This document shows positions 25,012 to 33,439 of a stretch of DNA of 47,571 nt, piece by piece. Where the stretch lies: contig CANRZY010000005.1 of assembly GCA_947644625.1 (NCBI GenBank), forward strand, positions 1 to 47,571, read 5' to 3'. Each line of letters starts with the position of its first letter. Position 1 is the first letter of the stretch. The stretch comes from an uncultured Pseudoflavonifractor sp. (GTDB lineage Bacteria > Bacillota > Clostridia > Oscillospirales > Oscillospiraceae). The translations under genes and the position numbers were made by a program. The notes beneath the pieces were generated by a model, which saw nothing but the letters and a program-made list of their open reading frames with translations, did not search any database and was not told where the DNA came from.

Positions 25012-25497
25012 TCACTGCTGATCGTACTGCTTAACCTCCACGGTCTGCTTGTCAAAATCCAAAAATATTTGATATGCGTAATTATCCTCGCTGGTATCCC
25101 AGATCTCTACAAACTTGGGAGTCACCTCGATCAGGATCTCGGTGTCCTCGTGAGAGTATTTATTATAGCTTCCCCAAAGAAATTTTTTGTACAGGGTCTC
25201 AAATTTCCGTCCGGGTTCCTCCACCACCAACCCCTTATTTTCAGCGATCCCCTCGATCTGCACCCCGCTCCAGCAAAGCGCCACCCTGGGGTTCTGATAA
25301 AGGTGCTGGGTCTTCCGGAAGTTTTTATCGGTTTTGAACCAGACCTTTCCGTCGTAAAACAGGCAGCTTACATTGCGAACCATCACATAATCGTTTACGG
25401 AGCTGGCCAGGGCCATGATCTTATCATTCCCCAGCTTCTCAAACATGAGCTCTACCGCCTGCTGAAAGGACAGGCTTTTATCCGCGCTGTATTTCAT
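25012..25497 (-). CDS. Pyridoxamine-5'-phosphate-oxidase-fold flavoprotein
   Basis: 161 residues. Fits the PNPOx-like split-barrel family that binds FMN: strand pattern KIMALASSVNDYVMVRNVSCLFYDGKVWFKT split across about residues 26-56, then NPRVALCW and IEGIAE. Substrate unknown; such proteins reduce or bind flavins, haem breakdown products or nitro-compounds. AAAGGAGAG precedes ATG 25497. It begins 15 bases after ribU ends, in the same FMN-riboswitch operon, which supports flavin use. Confidence 0.8.
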   Translation of the reverse strand: MKYSADKSLSFQQAVELMFEKLGNDKIMALASSVNDYVMVRNVSCLFYDGKVWFKTDKNFRKTQHLYQNPRVALCWSGVQIEGIAENKGLVVEEPGRKFETLYKKFLWGSYNKYSHEDTEILIEVTPKFVEIWDTSEDNYAYQIFLDFDKQTVEVKQYDQQ

Positions 25498-25512
25498 CGT
25501 ATCTCTCTCCTT

Positions 25513-26115
25513 TTACTGAATCAATTTCTTAATGGGAACGCTGAGCTTTTTATAAACCAGCAGCGCAATCAAGGAAGTGACCGCCCGGGAAATCAGATTG
25601 AAGGGAATAATGGAGAAGGCAACCATGGTGGGAATGCTTTTGATCCACGGGTTTACGGCCGAGCACATTTCAAGGATCCCTTCCCAGTTCATGCCATAGA
25701 GCTTAATGTAAAGAGGAAACGTCAAGCATACATTGGCGGGCACAGATACCGCTACGCCGATCAAGGTACCGATGGTCATTCCAATGATGGCTCCCTTTTT
25801 GGTTTTGTGCTTTCGGTAATAAAGCACGGCGGGCAAAATATAGGAAACGCTTAAAACAAAGTTTATAAGCTCTCCCGTAAGCAAGGAACTGCTCCCCTTA
25901 AACAGCAGTTTCATTCCAAGCTTGACGGTAATGATCTCAATAGCCCCCACCGGTCCCAAAATGAAGCCTCCGATCAGCTCAGGCAGGGCGGAGAAATCAA
26001 ACTCCGCAAAGGGGGAAAGGACCGGTACGGAGAAGCTGAAATACATTAGCACGAAGGACACCGCTCCGCACAGCGCCGCCATCGTCAGGCGGCGAAGCTT
26101 TTGATTGTTGCTCAT
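25513..26115 (-). CDS. ribU: ECF transporter S component for riboflavin
   Basis: 200 residues with about six membrane segments. RibU-like: PELIGGFILGPVGAIEIITVKL (split about 43-65), the segment LLTGELINFVLS, and a basic end. It captures riboflavin and works with the shared ECF energising module encoded elsewhere. ATG 26115 is preferred over the longer frame at 26160 because GGGAGG is well placed. The FMN riboswitch upstream is the strongest support for the substrate. Confidence 0.92.
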   Translation of the reverse strand: MSNNQKLRRLTMAALCGAVSFVLMYFSFSVPVLSPFAEFDFSALPELIGGFILGPVGAIEIITVKLGMKLLFKGSSSLLTGELINFVLSVSYILPAVLYYRKHKTKKGAIIGMTIGTLIGVAVSVPANVCLTFPLYIKLYGMNWEGILEMCSAVNPWIKSIPTMVAFSIIPFNLISRAVTSLIALLVYKKLSVPIKKLIQ

Positions 26116-26240
26116 GGACAAAACCTCCCAACAAAAAATACGCCTCTTTGTAAGGCTCAAAACCCCCGGATCCTTTGGCTTCTTCCAGGCGAATGGCTAA
26201 CAAAGAAGCGCACCATTTGCAGGCACACGATTTTGTCACA

Positions 26241-26366
26241 CTCATCTTCTTTCATCCAGACTATACTGTTGGTCCCGGAATCGAACCGGGTCAGCGGCCG
26301 CCTAAAGGCAACCGGTCGCGGACTATACCGCCAGTCGGGGAATTGCGCCCCACCCTGAAGACAAAG
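26241..26366 (-). promoter_or_regulatory. FMN riboswitch (RFN element) upstream of ribU
   Basis: Read on the minus strand, all RFN landmarks occur: CTTCAGGGTGGGGCGCAATT, CCCGACTGGCGGTATAGTCC, GCGACC, GCTGACCCGGTTCGATTCCG, GGGACCAACAGTATAGTC and TGGATGAAAGAAGATGAG. FMN is expected to shut off ribU and the flavoprotein gene. The expression platform lies in 26116-26240 but I could not assign a unique terminator there. Confidence 0.95.
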
Positions 26367-26387
26367 TATTCAGTTGTTTCTACTTAT

Positions 26388-26416
26388 AGTATATAACAAA
26401 GCCCCGCTCCCCGCAA
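26388..26416 (-). promoter_or_regulatory. Promoter of the FMN riboswitch operon
   Basis: Minus strand TTGCGG (26416-26411), 17-base spacer, TATACT (26393-26388), about 20 bases before the aptamer. Confidence 0.75.
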
Positions 26417-26425
26417 GCTTTATTT

Positions 26426-26998
26426 TTAACAAAATTCAATTCCCTCGGAGCTCATCTTCCCGATCCTCGCCAGGGCCTCTATTCGCAGACCCTGGGATCG
26501 AAGGCGGTCCCCTCCGGGCTGAAAGGCTTTCTCAATGCAGATCCCGGCCCCCACCGCCGTGGCCCCGGCCTGCTCCACAATGGAGAGAAGTCCTTCCAGA
26601 GCCGCACCGTTGGCCAGAAAGTCGTCAATAAGCAGCACCCGGTCCGACCGAAGGAGAAATTCCTTTGCCACCATCACCTCATAGACCCCGCCGTGGGTAA
26701 AGGATTCCACCGGGGCGGTGTAGACGCTGCCGCCAATGTTTTTGGTCTTGCTTTTCTTCGCAAAGACCACGGGCACATTAAAATACTGCCCCGCCACACA
26801 GGCGATCCCAATGCCGCTGGCCTCCACAGTCAGAAGCTTTGTAACCCCCTCATTCCCAAACAGCCGGAAAAATTCCTTTCCCATTTCATTGAACAGCGCC
26901 AGATCCATCTGGTGGTTGAGAAAGCTGTCCACCTTCAGAATGGTCCCCTTCTCCCGGATCCTTCCGTCTCTGCGGATCCGCTCTTCCAGCAGCTTCAT
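26426..26998 (-). CDS. xpt: Xanthine phosphoribosyltransferase
   Basis: 190 residues, normal length. Converts xanthine and PRPP to XMP for purine salvage. Seen: start KLLEERIRRDGRI, the family's SFLNHQMD (about 25-32), VEASGIGIACV, KKSKTKN flexible loop, and the PRPP site VLLIDDFLANGAA (about 120-132). GGAGGG precedes ATG 26998. No purine riboswitch is visible upstream. The ribU promoter overlaps its 3' end region. Confidence 0.95.
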   Translation of the reverse strand: MKLLEERIRRDGRIREKGTILKVDSFLNHQMDLALFNEMGKEFFRLFGNEGVTKLLTVEASGIGIACVAGQYFNVPVVFAKKSKTKNIGGSVYTAPVESFTHGGVYEVMVAKEFLLRSDRVLLIDDFLANGAALEGLLSIVEQAGATAVGAGICIEKAFQPGGDRLRSQGLRIEALARIGKMSSEGIEFC

Positions 26999-27067
26999 CC
27001 CAAGCCCTCCTCCGGTAATCGATGATTTTCCTCATTTTACAGGAATAGGCCGAAAAAAGCAATCCCA

Positions 27068-27096
27068 TTGTATCCCCTGTCGAAACCTGCTATAAT
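27068..27096 (+). promoter_or_regulatory. Promoter of the lipoprotein-SLH operon
   Basis: TTGTAT (27068-27073), 17-base spacer, consensus TATAAT (27091-27096), about 35 bases before ATG 27132. Confidence 0.8.
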
Positions 27097-27131
27097 AAAA
27101 ATAGTTTCCGTTTTTCAAAAGGAGGTCCGTC

Positions 27132-27959
27132 ATGCGTCATTTGGTTTGCGCCCTTCCCCTGGCCCTCCTTCTCCTTTCCTCCTGCACCCACTCCCCGGTT
27201 CCCACACCAAGCTCCGGTTCCCCTCCAGTCCAGATCACGGCTTCCGTCCCTGCGCCAAGCCCTTCCCCGGAGCCGGTCCCCACCCCTGACCGGGAGGCCC
27301 TGGCCGCCTATTTTGCCTCAGTCCCCGTCCCCGATTTTCTGGAGGAAGGCCAGCAGGAGCAATACCGCCTGGCCCACTATCTTTATACCCATATGTTCGG
27401 CGGCAGCACCACCGCTGTGGAGGATATGTTTCCTCTTATTCACATTCCCCTTTCTGACGGCGGATACACCTATGAAGTGGTTTCTTATGAGGGAATGGAC
27501 GGATACTATCTCTCTCAATATCCCTACGCCGATTTTGACGCCACCGTCCGCTCTGTCTTTACCGACCGGTTCTGGCAGGAGTGCAACTGGCTCCTCTTTG
27601 GCGACGAGGCCCTCTATCCCATCTATGCCGATCTGAATGGTGCTTTGGGTGTTTTAGACCTGGAACGGGGTTCTGGGTACTATTATAACGACCACTTTCC
27701 CGACCAGTTCCGTCTGGAGGAGCAGACGGAGGACCGGATCTCCTTTACCCTCATCGGCCATTACTCCCCAGTGTGGCCCTACGAGGGCGAGACCTACGAG
27801 GAGCGGGACGCGCGCCTGGAGCGGGAATACGAATATACGCTGGAATTTCCCATCACCATGGTCCTTACCGATGCCGGTTGGCGTTTTGATGAGTTCCATA
27901 CCGCCCTGGCGGATGAGGAAGCTCCTGAGTTTTCCCCCTATTACAACGACAACGGCTGA
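27132..27959 (+). CDS. Predicted lipoprotein of unknown function
   Basis: 275 residues. Signal peptide with lipobox LSSC (Cys18), then a Pro/Ser/Thr linker (about 19-52) that would hold the rest off the membrane. The remaining 220 residues are acidic and Tyr-rich with a possible alpha-beta fold; no family was recognised. GGAGG precedes ATG 27132. It begins an operon with the SLH-glycosidase 21 bases downstream, so it may act at the wall together with it. Confidence 0.7.
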   Translation: MRHLVCALPLALLLLSSCTHSPVPTPSSGSPPVQITASVPAPSPSPEPVPTPDREALAAYFASVPVPDFLEEGQQEQYRLAHYLYTHMFGGSTTAVEDMFPLIHIPLSDGGYTYEVVSYEGMDGYYLSQYPYADFDATVRSVFTDRFWQECNWLLFGDEALYPIYADLNGALGVLDLERGSGYYYNDHFPDQFRLEEQTEDRISFTLIGHYSPVWPYEGETYEERDARLEREYEYTLEFPITMVLTDAGWRFDEFHTALADEEAPEFSPYYNDNG

Positions 27960-27980
27960 CATTCCAAAAGGAGGCCCCCC

Positions 27981-29606
27981 ATGCGCTTTTTAAAACGTCA
28001 TTTTGCCCCTGCCCTTCTGGCGGCAGTCCTGCTTCTCACGTTCTCCCCCCTGGTTCCCACCGCCCGGGCCGTCTATGCCGACGCCGAAAACACCTGGGCT
28101 TCGGAGGTCATTGAAAAGGCGGGAGCCTATGGCCTGATGGAGGGCTATCCCGACGGCCGCTTCGGCGTGGGGGAAAATATGACCCGCGCCCAATTTGCCA
28201 CAGTCCTATGCCGTATGCTGGACTGGACCCCGGAGGAGACGGTCCCCGAAACCTTATTTGACGTTCCCGGCCATTGGGCCCAGGGCTACATTTCCGCCGC
28301 CGCCGCTCACGACGCCATAGACGCCGCGGGGCCCTTCCGCCCCGACGACTACATCAGCCGGGGGGAGATGGCCCAGATGCTGGTCCGGGCCCTGGGCTAT
28401 GGACGGTTGGCCCGCTCGCTGGAGGATGTGACCCTCCCCTTTCCCGATGTGGCCGAAAACAAGGGGTACGCTGCCCTGGCCTATGACTTTGGTATCATTA
28501 CCGGGGTGGAGGAAAACGGGAGCCTAAAGTTTCTCCCCACCTTCTCCGCCTCCCGGGAGCAGTGCGCCGCCATGCTGGTGCGCTGCTATGAGCGGTATCA
28601 TTCAAAGACAGAATGGCTCCACGGCTTCTACGCCTTCAGCTCTTACCCCCAGCTGAGCTATACCGCTCAAATGGACGGCGTCAGCCTGGGTTGGGCCCGG
28701 CTGGAGGTGGACGAAGCGGGGATGCCCCTTGTCAATTCCACCGCAGAAAACGGCAACGACTGGGTCAAGCCCGAACAGTCCGATCTGACCACAGACTTTT
28801 TAAAGGAACACTCCATCCCCTACAACCTGAATGTTTTTGGTTCTGCGGCCACCTTCACCGCCATTACAGGGGCCGCCAACCAGGCTGAGACCATCGCCCA
28901 ACTGGTCTCCGCCGCCCAACCCTACGGGGGGCTTACCATGGACGTGGAGGGCTTGCGGGAAGAGCACCGGGAGGCGTATTCCTCCTTCATCGCCGCCCTC
29001 CGTTCCGCCCTTCCTCCGGAGCAGACCTTATATGTCTGCGTCCAGCCCGACACCTGGTTTGGCGGCTTTGATTACCAGGCCCTGGGAGAGAGCTGTGACA
29101 AGGTGATCCTCATGGCCCACGATTACCAGTGGTCCTCCATTCCGGATTATTATCTGGGCACCGACAAGACCTACTGCCCTGTGACCCCCATAGAACAGAT
29201 CTACACCGCTTTGCGGCACATTACCGACCCTGTTACAGGCGTTCAGGACAGAAGCAAACTGGCCCTGGCCATCTCCTTTAATACTACCGGCTTCCATGTG
29301 GACGAGTCCGGCCTTCTCCTGGACCAGACCTTCTACCATCCCGCTACCGCCACCATTGCCCAGCGGCTTCGGCAGTCGGATTCCCTGCGCGTCTGGGACG
29401 ATCAGAGCCGGAATCCCAACCTATATTATACCGCCGACGGGGAACACTACCGCCTGTGGTATGAGGACGCCCAGAGCATCGGGGAAAAGCAGCGAATGGC
29501 CCGCATGTTCAGAATACAGGGGATTTCCATTTGGCGGCTGGGCATGATCCCCGATTATCCGGATATTCCCCATTACGACGTTTGGCGCGTCCTTTCAGAA
29601 CGGTGA
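27981..29606 (+). CDS. SLH-domain protein with glycoside hydrolase 18-like domain
   Basis: 541 residues. Signal peptide (1-30). Three S-layer homology units at about 33-78, 88-143 and 148-205 (MEGYPDGRFGVGENMTRAQFATVL is the clearest, quoted in part) anchor it to the wall. Residues about 210-541 resemble GH18 proteins of the spore-cortex/YaaH type: the catalytic strand reads GGLTMDVEGL with Glu323 in the acid position, where the usual DxxDxDxE reads as a shortened form. It could cut peptidoglycan or another N-acetylglucosamine polymer. AAAGGAGG precedes ATG 27981. Confidence 0.8.
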   Translation: MRFLKRHFAPALLAAVLLLTFSPLVPTARAVYADAENTWASEVIEKAGAYGLMEGYPDGRFGVGENMTRAQFATVLCRMLDWTPEETVPETLFDVPGHWAQGYISAAAAHDAIDAAGPFRPDDYISRGEMAQMLVRALGYGRLARSLEDVTLPFPDVAENKGYAALAYDFGIITGVEENGSLKFLPTFSASREQCAAMLVRCYERYHSKTEWLHGFYAFSSYPQLSYTAQMDGVSLGWARLEVDEAGMPLVNSTAENGNDWVKPEQSDLTTDFLKEHSIPYNLNVFGSAATFTAITGAANQAETIAQLVSAAQPYGGLTMDVEGLREEHREAYSSFIAALRSALPPEQTLYVCVQPDTWFGGFDYQALGESCDKVILMAHDYQWSSIPDYYLGTDKTYCPVTPIEQIYTALRHITDPVTGVQDRSKLALAISFNTTGFHVDESGLLLDQTFYHPATATIAQRLRQSDSLRVWDDQSRNPNLYYTADGEHYRLWYEDAQSIGEKQRMARMFRIQGISIWRLGMIPDYPDIPHYDVWRVLSER

Positions 29607-29658
29607 TCCCGCTTTTCGTTTCGATGTGTTCCCATTCTCCCCTGAAGGAGGTCCTTCC

Positions 29659-30531
29659 ATGGAACCCGCCAAGCCCATCCTCCGCCAAACCCTTTCCGGC
29701 TTTCTTCTTATGACCTTGGGCTCTGTTCTTGTCAGTGTTGGGGTCTATTTTTTCAAGTTCCCCAACCACTTTTCCATGGGAGGCGTCTCCGGCCTTTCCA
29801 TCCTTTTGGGACAGCTGATCCCCTCCCACCTGGTTACCCCCGCCACCATCAATACCGTCATTACCATCCTTTTTCTGATCCTGGGCTTTCTGGTGCTGGA
29901 CCGTTCCTTCGGGCTAAAAACAGTATACTGCTCCCTGCTCTATTCCGGCGTTATCCAGCTCCTGGAACAGTTTTGTCCCCTCTCCCGGCCCCTGACGGAT
30001 GAAAAAATGCTGGAGCTTTTCTTTGCTGTACTCCTCCCCGCCCTGGGCGCCGCCATCCTCTTTAATATGGATTCCTCCACCGGCGGCACCGACATTATGG
30101 CCATGATCCTGAAGAAGTACACCGGTATGGATGTGGGCCGTGCCCTCCTGGTCTCCGATGTTCTCATTGCAGCCGGGGCCCTTTTGGTCTTTGATGTGGA
30201 GACAGGCCTTTTCTCCCTACTGGGCCTGGCCCTAAAGTCTGTTTTGGTGGATTCCGTCATTGAGTCCCTGAACCGGAAAAAGTCCTTTACCGTGGTGACC
30301 CACGACCCGGAAAGGGTCTGCCACTACATTAACGACACCCTTCACCGGGGAGCCACGGTCTGGAAGGCCCAGGGCGCCTACACCCACCAGGAGCAATATG
30401 TGATCCTTACCGCCCTATCCCGTCACCAGGCGGTGGCCCTGCGGAATCATCTGAGGCAAACGGAGCCCCACGCCTTTATGCTGATTACCAATTCCAGCGA
30501 GATCTTTGGCAAGGGATTCTTACGAGCTTGA
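29659..30531 (+). CDS. YitT-family membrane protein
   Basis: 290 residues. Five or so N-terminal membrane segments (about 10-200) with the family features FPNHFSMGGVSGLSILLG and STGGTDIMAMIL, then a soluble DUF2179 domain (about 210-285) containing KSFTVVTHDPERVCHYIND. Role unknown in the family. ATG 29659 is chosen for its perfect AAGGAGGT; the open frame extends 11 codons upstream. It is 52 bases behind the SLH-glycosidase and may be the last gene of that operon. Confidence 0.88.
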   Translation: MEPAKPILRQTLSGFLLMTLGSVLVSVGVYFFKFPNHFSMGGVSGLSILLGQLIPSHLVTPATINTVITILFLILGFLVLDRSFGLKTVYCSLLYSGVIQLLEQFCPLSRPLTDEKMLELFFAVLLPALGAAILFNMDSSTGGTDIMAMILKKYTGMDVGRALLVSDVLIAAGALLVFDVETGLFSLLGLALKSVLVDSVIESLNRKKSFTVVTHDPERVCHYINDTLHRGATVWKAQGAYTHQEQYVILTALSRHQAVALRNHLRQTEPHAFMLITNSSEIFGKGFLRA

Positions 30532-30671
30532 TCCCCCAGAGAGGCACCCTGATTTTTAAGCCGCCTTTTATGGAAATATTTCCCATCTCCCCTTCTTTCC
30601 CCTTCTTTCCCTATCCAAAAATGGTAAAATCTGGTTATCTAGACCAAACCATTGGGAAAGAAGGGTTTTTT

Positions 30672-31469
30672 GTGCCATTTCTCCGAACCAAAAAGGGCCT
30701 TTTTGAGTCCACGCGGGTCCAGTTTTTACCTGTTGACAGTATCCGTCCCAATCCCAATCAGCCCCGGAGATACTTTTCCCCAGAGGGGCTTCAGGAGCTT
30801 GCCGCCAGCATTGCCGCCCATGGGATCCTTCAGCCCCTCTCCGTTCGTCGGGCAGAGGCAGGGTATGAACTGATTTCCGGTGAACGCCGGCTCCGCTCCG
30901 CCCAATTGGCAGGACTCTCTGAGGTCCCCTGCCTCATCGTTACTGCCGACGAAACCCAATCTTCCCTTTTGGCTCTCATTGAAAATGTCCAGCGGCGGGA
31001 TCTGGATTTTTGGGAGGAGGCTTTGGCCATCCAGGCTCTGTTGGAGGCCACCAGCCTTTCTCAGGAGGCTTTGGCAAAGCAGTTGGGCAAGGCCCAATCC
31101 TCCCTGGCCAATAAGCTTCGGCTTTTGCGGCTCCCCCCCAATGTCCTGGATCTGCTGCGGCAAAATGGCTTTACCGAGCGCCATGCCAGAGCCCTTCTCC
31201 GTCTTTCCGACCCAGCGGTTCAGCAGAGCGCCGCCCAATACATTGTGGACCATGACTTGACTGTGGCAAAAACAGAAGCCCATATAGACGCCCTCCTTCA
31301 TCCTGCTCCCAAACGTTCTAAGCCCACCTTTCTATTAAAGGACGTCCGCTTTTTTCTAAACACGGTGACCCGTGGCCTTTCCCTTATGCAAAGCGCCGGA
31401 GTAAAGGCAGCCTACGACCGCCAGGATACCGACCATGAAATCCTGCTGACCATTCGTATCCCCCGGTAA
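30672..31469 (+). CDS. noc: ParB/Noc-type nucleoid occlusion protein
   Basis: 265 residues from GTG 30672 (an in-frame ATG at 30528 overlaps the preceding stop but would add 48 unlikely residues). ParB N-terminal CTP-binding fold with GERRLRSAQ (about 68-76) and ENVQRRDLDFWEEA, then a helix-turn-helix (SQEALAKQLGKAQSSLANKL, about 131-150). It lies beside parA-parB as a second ParB-like gene, the position of Noc in Firmicutes; Noc binds its own sites and protects the nucleoid from division. Recognition residues cannot be classified by eye, so a second Spo0J-like ParB binding parS is possible. A TAAAAT at 30625-30630 may be its -10. Confidence 0.8.
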   Translation: MPFLRTKKGLFESTRVQFLPVDSIRPNPNQPRRYFSPEGLQELAASIAAHGILQPLSVRRAEAGYELISGERRLRSAQLAGLSEVPCLIVTADETQSSLLALIENVQRRDLDFWEEALAIQALLEATSLSQEALAKQLGKAQSSLANKLRLLRLPPNVLDLLRQNGFTERHARALLRLSDPAVQQSAAQYIVDHDLTVAKTEAHIDALLHPAPKRSKPTFLLKDVRFFLNTVTRGLSLMQSAGVKAAYDRQDTDHEILLTIRIPR

Positions 31470-31487
31470 GCGCCCCTCCATTTATAT

Positions 31488-31530
31488 AAAGCCGTTGAAT
31501 GTTTCACGTGAAACATTCAACGGCTTTTTC
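31488..31530 (+). terminator. 40-bp perfect palindrome: noc terminator with parS at its centre
   Basis: Arms of 20 bases (31488-31507 and 31508-31527) match perfectly with no spacer; T5 follows. In RNA it would form a long hairpin ending the noc transcript. The central 16 bases are the consensus parS at 31500-31515. Confidence 0.85.
31500..31515. other. parS: parS site 1
   Basis: TGTTTCACGTGAAACA, an exact match to the consensus parS bound by ParB/Spo0J. Located between noc and parA. Confidence 0.95.
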
Positions 31531-31554
31531 AGCGTCTCTTTTTCCTTTCCCCTC

Positions 31555-31584
31555 TTGCAAGTCTACCCTGTTCTGGGTTATAAT
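31555..31584 (+). promoter_or_regulatory. Promoter of parA-parB
   Basis: TTGCAA (31555-31560), 18-base spacer, consensus TATAAT (31579-31584). It starts 40 bases after parS 1, so ParB spreading could affect it. Confidence 0.8.
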
Positions 31585-31627
31585 AGATTCTGCACCTATT
31601 TTATGAAAAAAGAAAGGATGTGCGTCC

Positions 31628-32386
31628 ATGGCAAAACGGATCGCCATCGTCAATCAAAAGGGCGGCGTGGGAAAAACCACCACCTGCGTCAACCTGGCCT
31701 CCGCCCTGCGGGCACAGGGACAACGGGTATTGCTCTGCGACTTTGACCCTCAAGCCAACGCCACCTCCGGGCTGGGTGTGGACAAGACCACCGCCACCCC
31801 CAGCGTCTATGAGGTACTTATTGAAGGAGTCCCTTGTAAAAAAGCCATTGTTCCCACCCCATACTGTGACGTCCTTCCGGTTAACAAGGCCTTGGCCGGA
31901 GCCGGGATCGAGATGATCGCCATTCCCGACCGGGAGCACCTTTTGGAAAAGGCGTTGGACAGTGTAGATGAAGAATATGACTACATTCTGATTGACTGCC
32001 CCCCCTCCCTGGAGCTTCTGACCTTAAACGGTCTATGCGCCGCCAACTCGGTCCTGGTCCCTGTCCAATGTGAGTATTATGCTTTGGAGGGCCTTTCCGA
32101 CCTGCTGGGCACCGTCCGTATTGTAAAGCGTTCCCTGAATCCCGGCATTGAGCTGGAGGGAGTTCTTCTTACCATGTACGACAGCCGTACCAACCTGAGT
32201 ATGCAGGTCTCTGAAGAGGTCAAGCGCCACTTTCCCGGCCAGGTCTACGCCACGGTGATTCCCCGGACAGTCCGTCTCTCCGAGGCCCCCAGCCACGGCA
32301 AGCCCATCGACGCCTATGACCCTTACTCCCGGGGCACCGAAGCTTACCGGGCTTTGGCAAGCGAGATTATTGCAGCTAATGGGTAA
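31628..32386 (+). CDS. parA: Chromosome partitioning ATPase ParA/Soj
   Basis: 252 residues. Deviant Walker A KGGVGKTTT (11-19) with the signature lysine, DFDPQANATSGLG (about 39-51), and DCPPSLELLTLNGL (about 126-139). ParA dimers bind DNA and, with ParB, position origins and control replication start. ATG 31628 with AAAGGATG upstream. parB follows after a 144-base gap that holds parS 2. Confidence 0.97.
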   Translation: MAKRIAIVNQKGGVGKTTTCVNLASALRAQGQRVLLCDFDPQANATSGLGVDKTTATPSVYEVLIEGVPCKKAIVPTPYCDVLPVNKALAGAGIEMIAIPDREHLLEKALDSVDEEYDYILIDCPPSLELLTLNGLCAANSVLVPVQCEYYALEGLSDLLGTVRIVKRSLNPGIELEGVLLTMYDSRTNLSMQVSEEVKRHFPGQVYATVIPRTVRLSEAPSHGKPIDAYDPYSRGTEAYRALASEIIAANG

Positions 32387-32387
32387 A

Positions 32388-32403
32388 TGTTTCACGTGAA
32401 ACG
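32388..32403. other. parS: parS site 2
   Basis: TGTTTCACGTGAAACG, one base from consensus, beginning two bases after the parA stop codon. Confidence 0.92.
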
Positions 32404-32530
32404 TATCGGAAGAAACCTATTCCGTTCCGCTTCCGGCTTTGCTGAAATTGGTACATCCATCCGTTAGCCTCCTTTTTCCCCCAAGTACAAACGGGGCATC
32501 GCAAAAATATCACCGAAAGGAATTGGTTAT

Positions 32531-33439
32531 ATGGCAAAAGAACGTGGATTAGGCAAAGGCTTAGGCGCCCTTTTGGGAGAGGACGCCGTCCGGCAAGAAC
32601 AGCGGGAGGGGCAAGGCTCCTCCTCCCTTCCCATCTCCCAGGTCCAGCCGGGGTTAAACCAACCCCGGAAACGGTTTGACGACGAGGCCCTCAGCGATCT
32701 CACCGAATCCGTTCGGACTCACGGCATTATTCAACCTCTTACCGTCCGGCGGCTCTCCTCCGGCTATTATCAGATCATTGCCGGAGAGCGCCGCTGGCGG
32801 GCCGCCAAGGCTGCCGGACTCAAAGAAGTCCCCGCCGTCATTATTGAAGCCGACGACCGGAAGGTCATGGAACTGGGGCTGATTGAAAATCTTCAGCGGC
32901 AGGACCTGAATCCGATAGAGGAAGCCAACGGTTACAAGGTCCTGATGGAGGATTACGGTCTTACCCAGGAGGAGGTCTCTCTCCGGGTCGGAAAATCCCG
33001 CCCCGCTGTTACCAACGCGCTCCGTCTTTTGGCCCTCCCCGATCCCGTCCTTCAGCTTTTGGAGGAGGGGCGGCTGTCCGCCGGTCACGCGCGGGCTCTC
33101 TTGGGCTCGTCCAACAAATCTGACCAACGCGCCCTGGCCCAGCGGATCATTGACGAGGGCCTTTCGGTCCGTCAGACCGAGGCCTTGGTGAAAAAGCTGG
33201 CTCAAGCCAAAAAGGAGCCTGCCCCCACCTCCCCCGATACCGACCCCTATAAGATCTACCGGGACGCTGCCGCCAAGGACCTGTCCGACCGCTTTGGCCG
33301 AAAGGTCTCCATTGTACAAGGCGCCAAAAAGGGTAAGATCGAGCTGGAGTACTATGATGACAACGACCTGAACGCCCTTTTGGAGCTTTTGGAGCAGGTG
33401 AAAAAGGCCAAAGCGCCGAAGGGAGGGGCCCCGGCTTGA
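32531..33439 (+). CDS. parB: Chromosome partitioning protein ParB/Spo0J
   Basis: 302 residues. N-terminal LGKGLGALLG box (7-16) that contacts ParA, CTP-binding motifs with GERRWRAAKAAG (about 87-98) and ENLQRQDLNPIEEANGY (about 118-134), helix-turn-helix TQEEVSLRVGKSRPAVTNAL (about 146-165), and a C-terminal dimerisation domain ending in a lysine-rich tail. Binds the parS sites at 31500 and 32388. The stop overlaps the TTG start of the next gene. Confidence 0.97.
   Translation: MAKERGLGKGLGALLGEDAVRQEQREGQGSSSLPISQVQPGLNQPRKRFDDEALSDLTESVRTHGIIQPLTVRRLSSGYYQIIAGERRWRAAKAAGLKEVPAVIIEADDRKVMELGLIENLQRQDLNPIEEANGYKVLMEDYGLTQEEVSLRVGKSRPAVTNALRLLALPDPVLQLLEEGRLSAGHARALLGSSNKSDQRALAQRIIDEGLSVRQTEALVKKLAQAKKEPAPTSPDTDPYKIYRDAAAKDLSDRFGRKVSIVQGAKKGKIELEYYDDNDLNALLELLEQVKKAKAPKGGAPA

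Noticed and set aside
26270-26295. A tRNA T-arm-like sequence (GGTTCGATTCC with pairing arms) on the minus strand
   Set aside because: It is the corresponding helix and loop of the FMN riboswitch; no acceptor, D or anticodon arms are present around it.
26999-27067. A purine riboswitch upstream of xpt
   Set aside because: No aptamer landmarks on the minus strand and the space is too short.
30528-30671. An N-terminal extension of the Noc-like protein from ATG 30528
   Set aside because: The 48 added residues are Phe/Pro/Ser-rich, unlike ParB proteins, and the region contains a likely -10 box; GTG 30672 fits family length.
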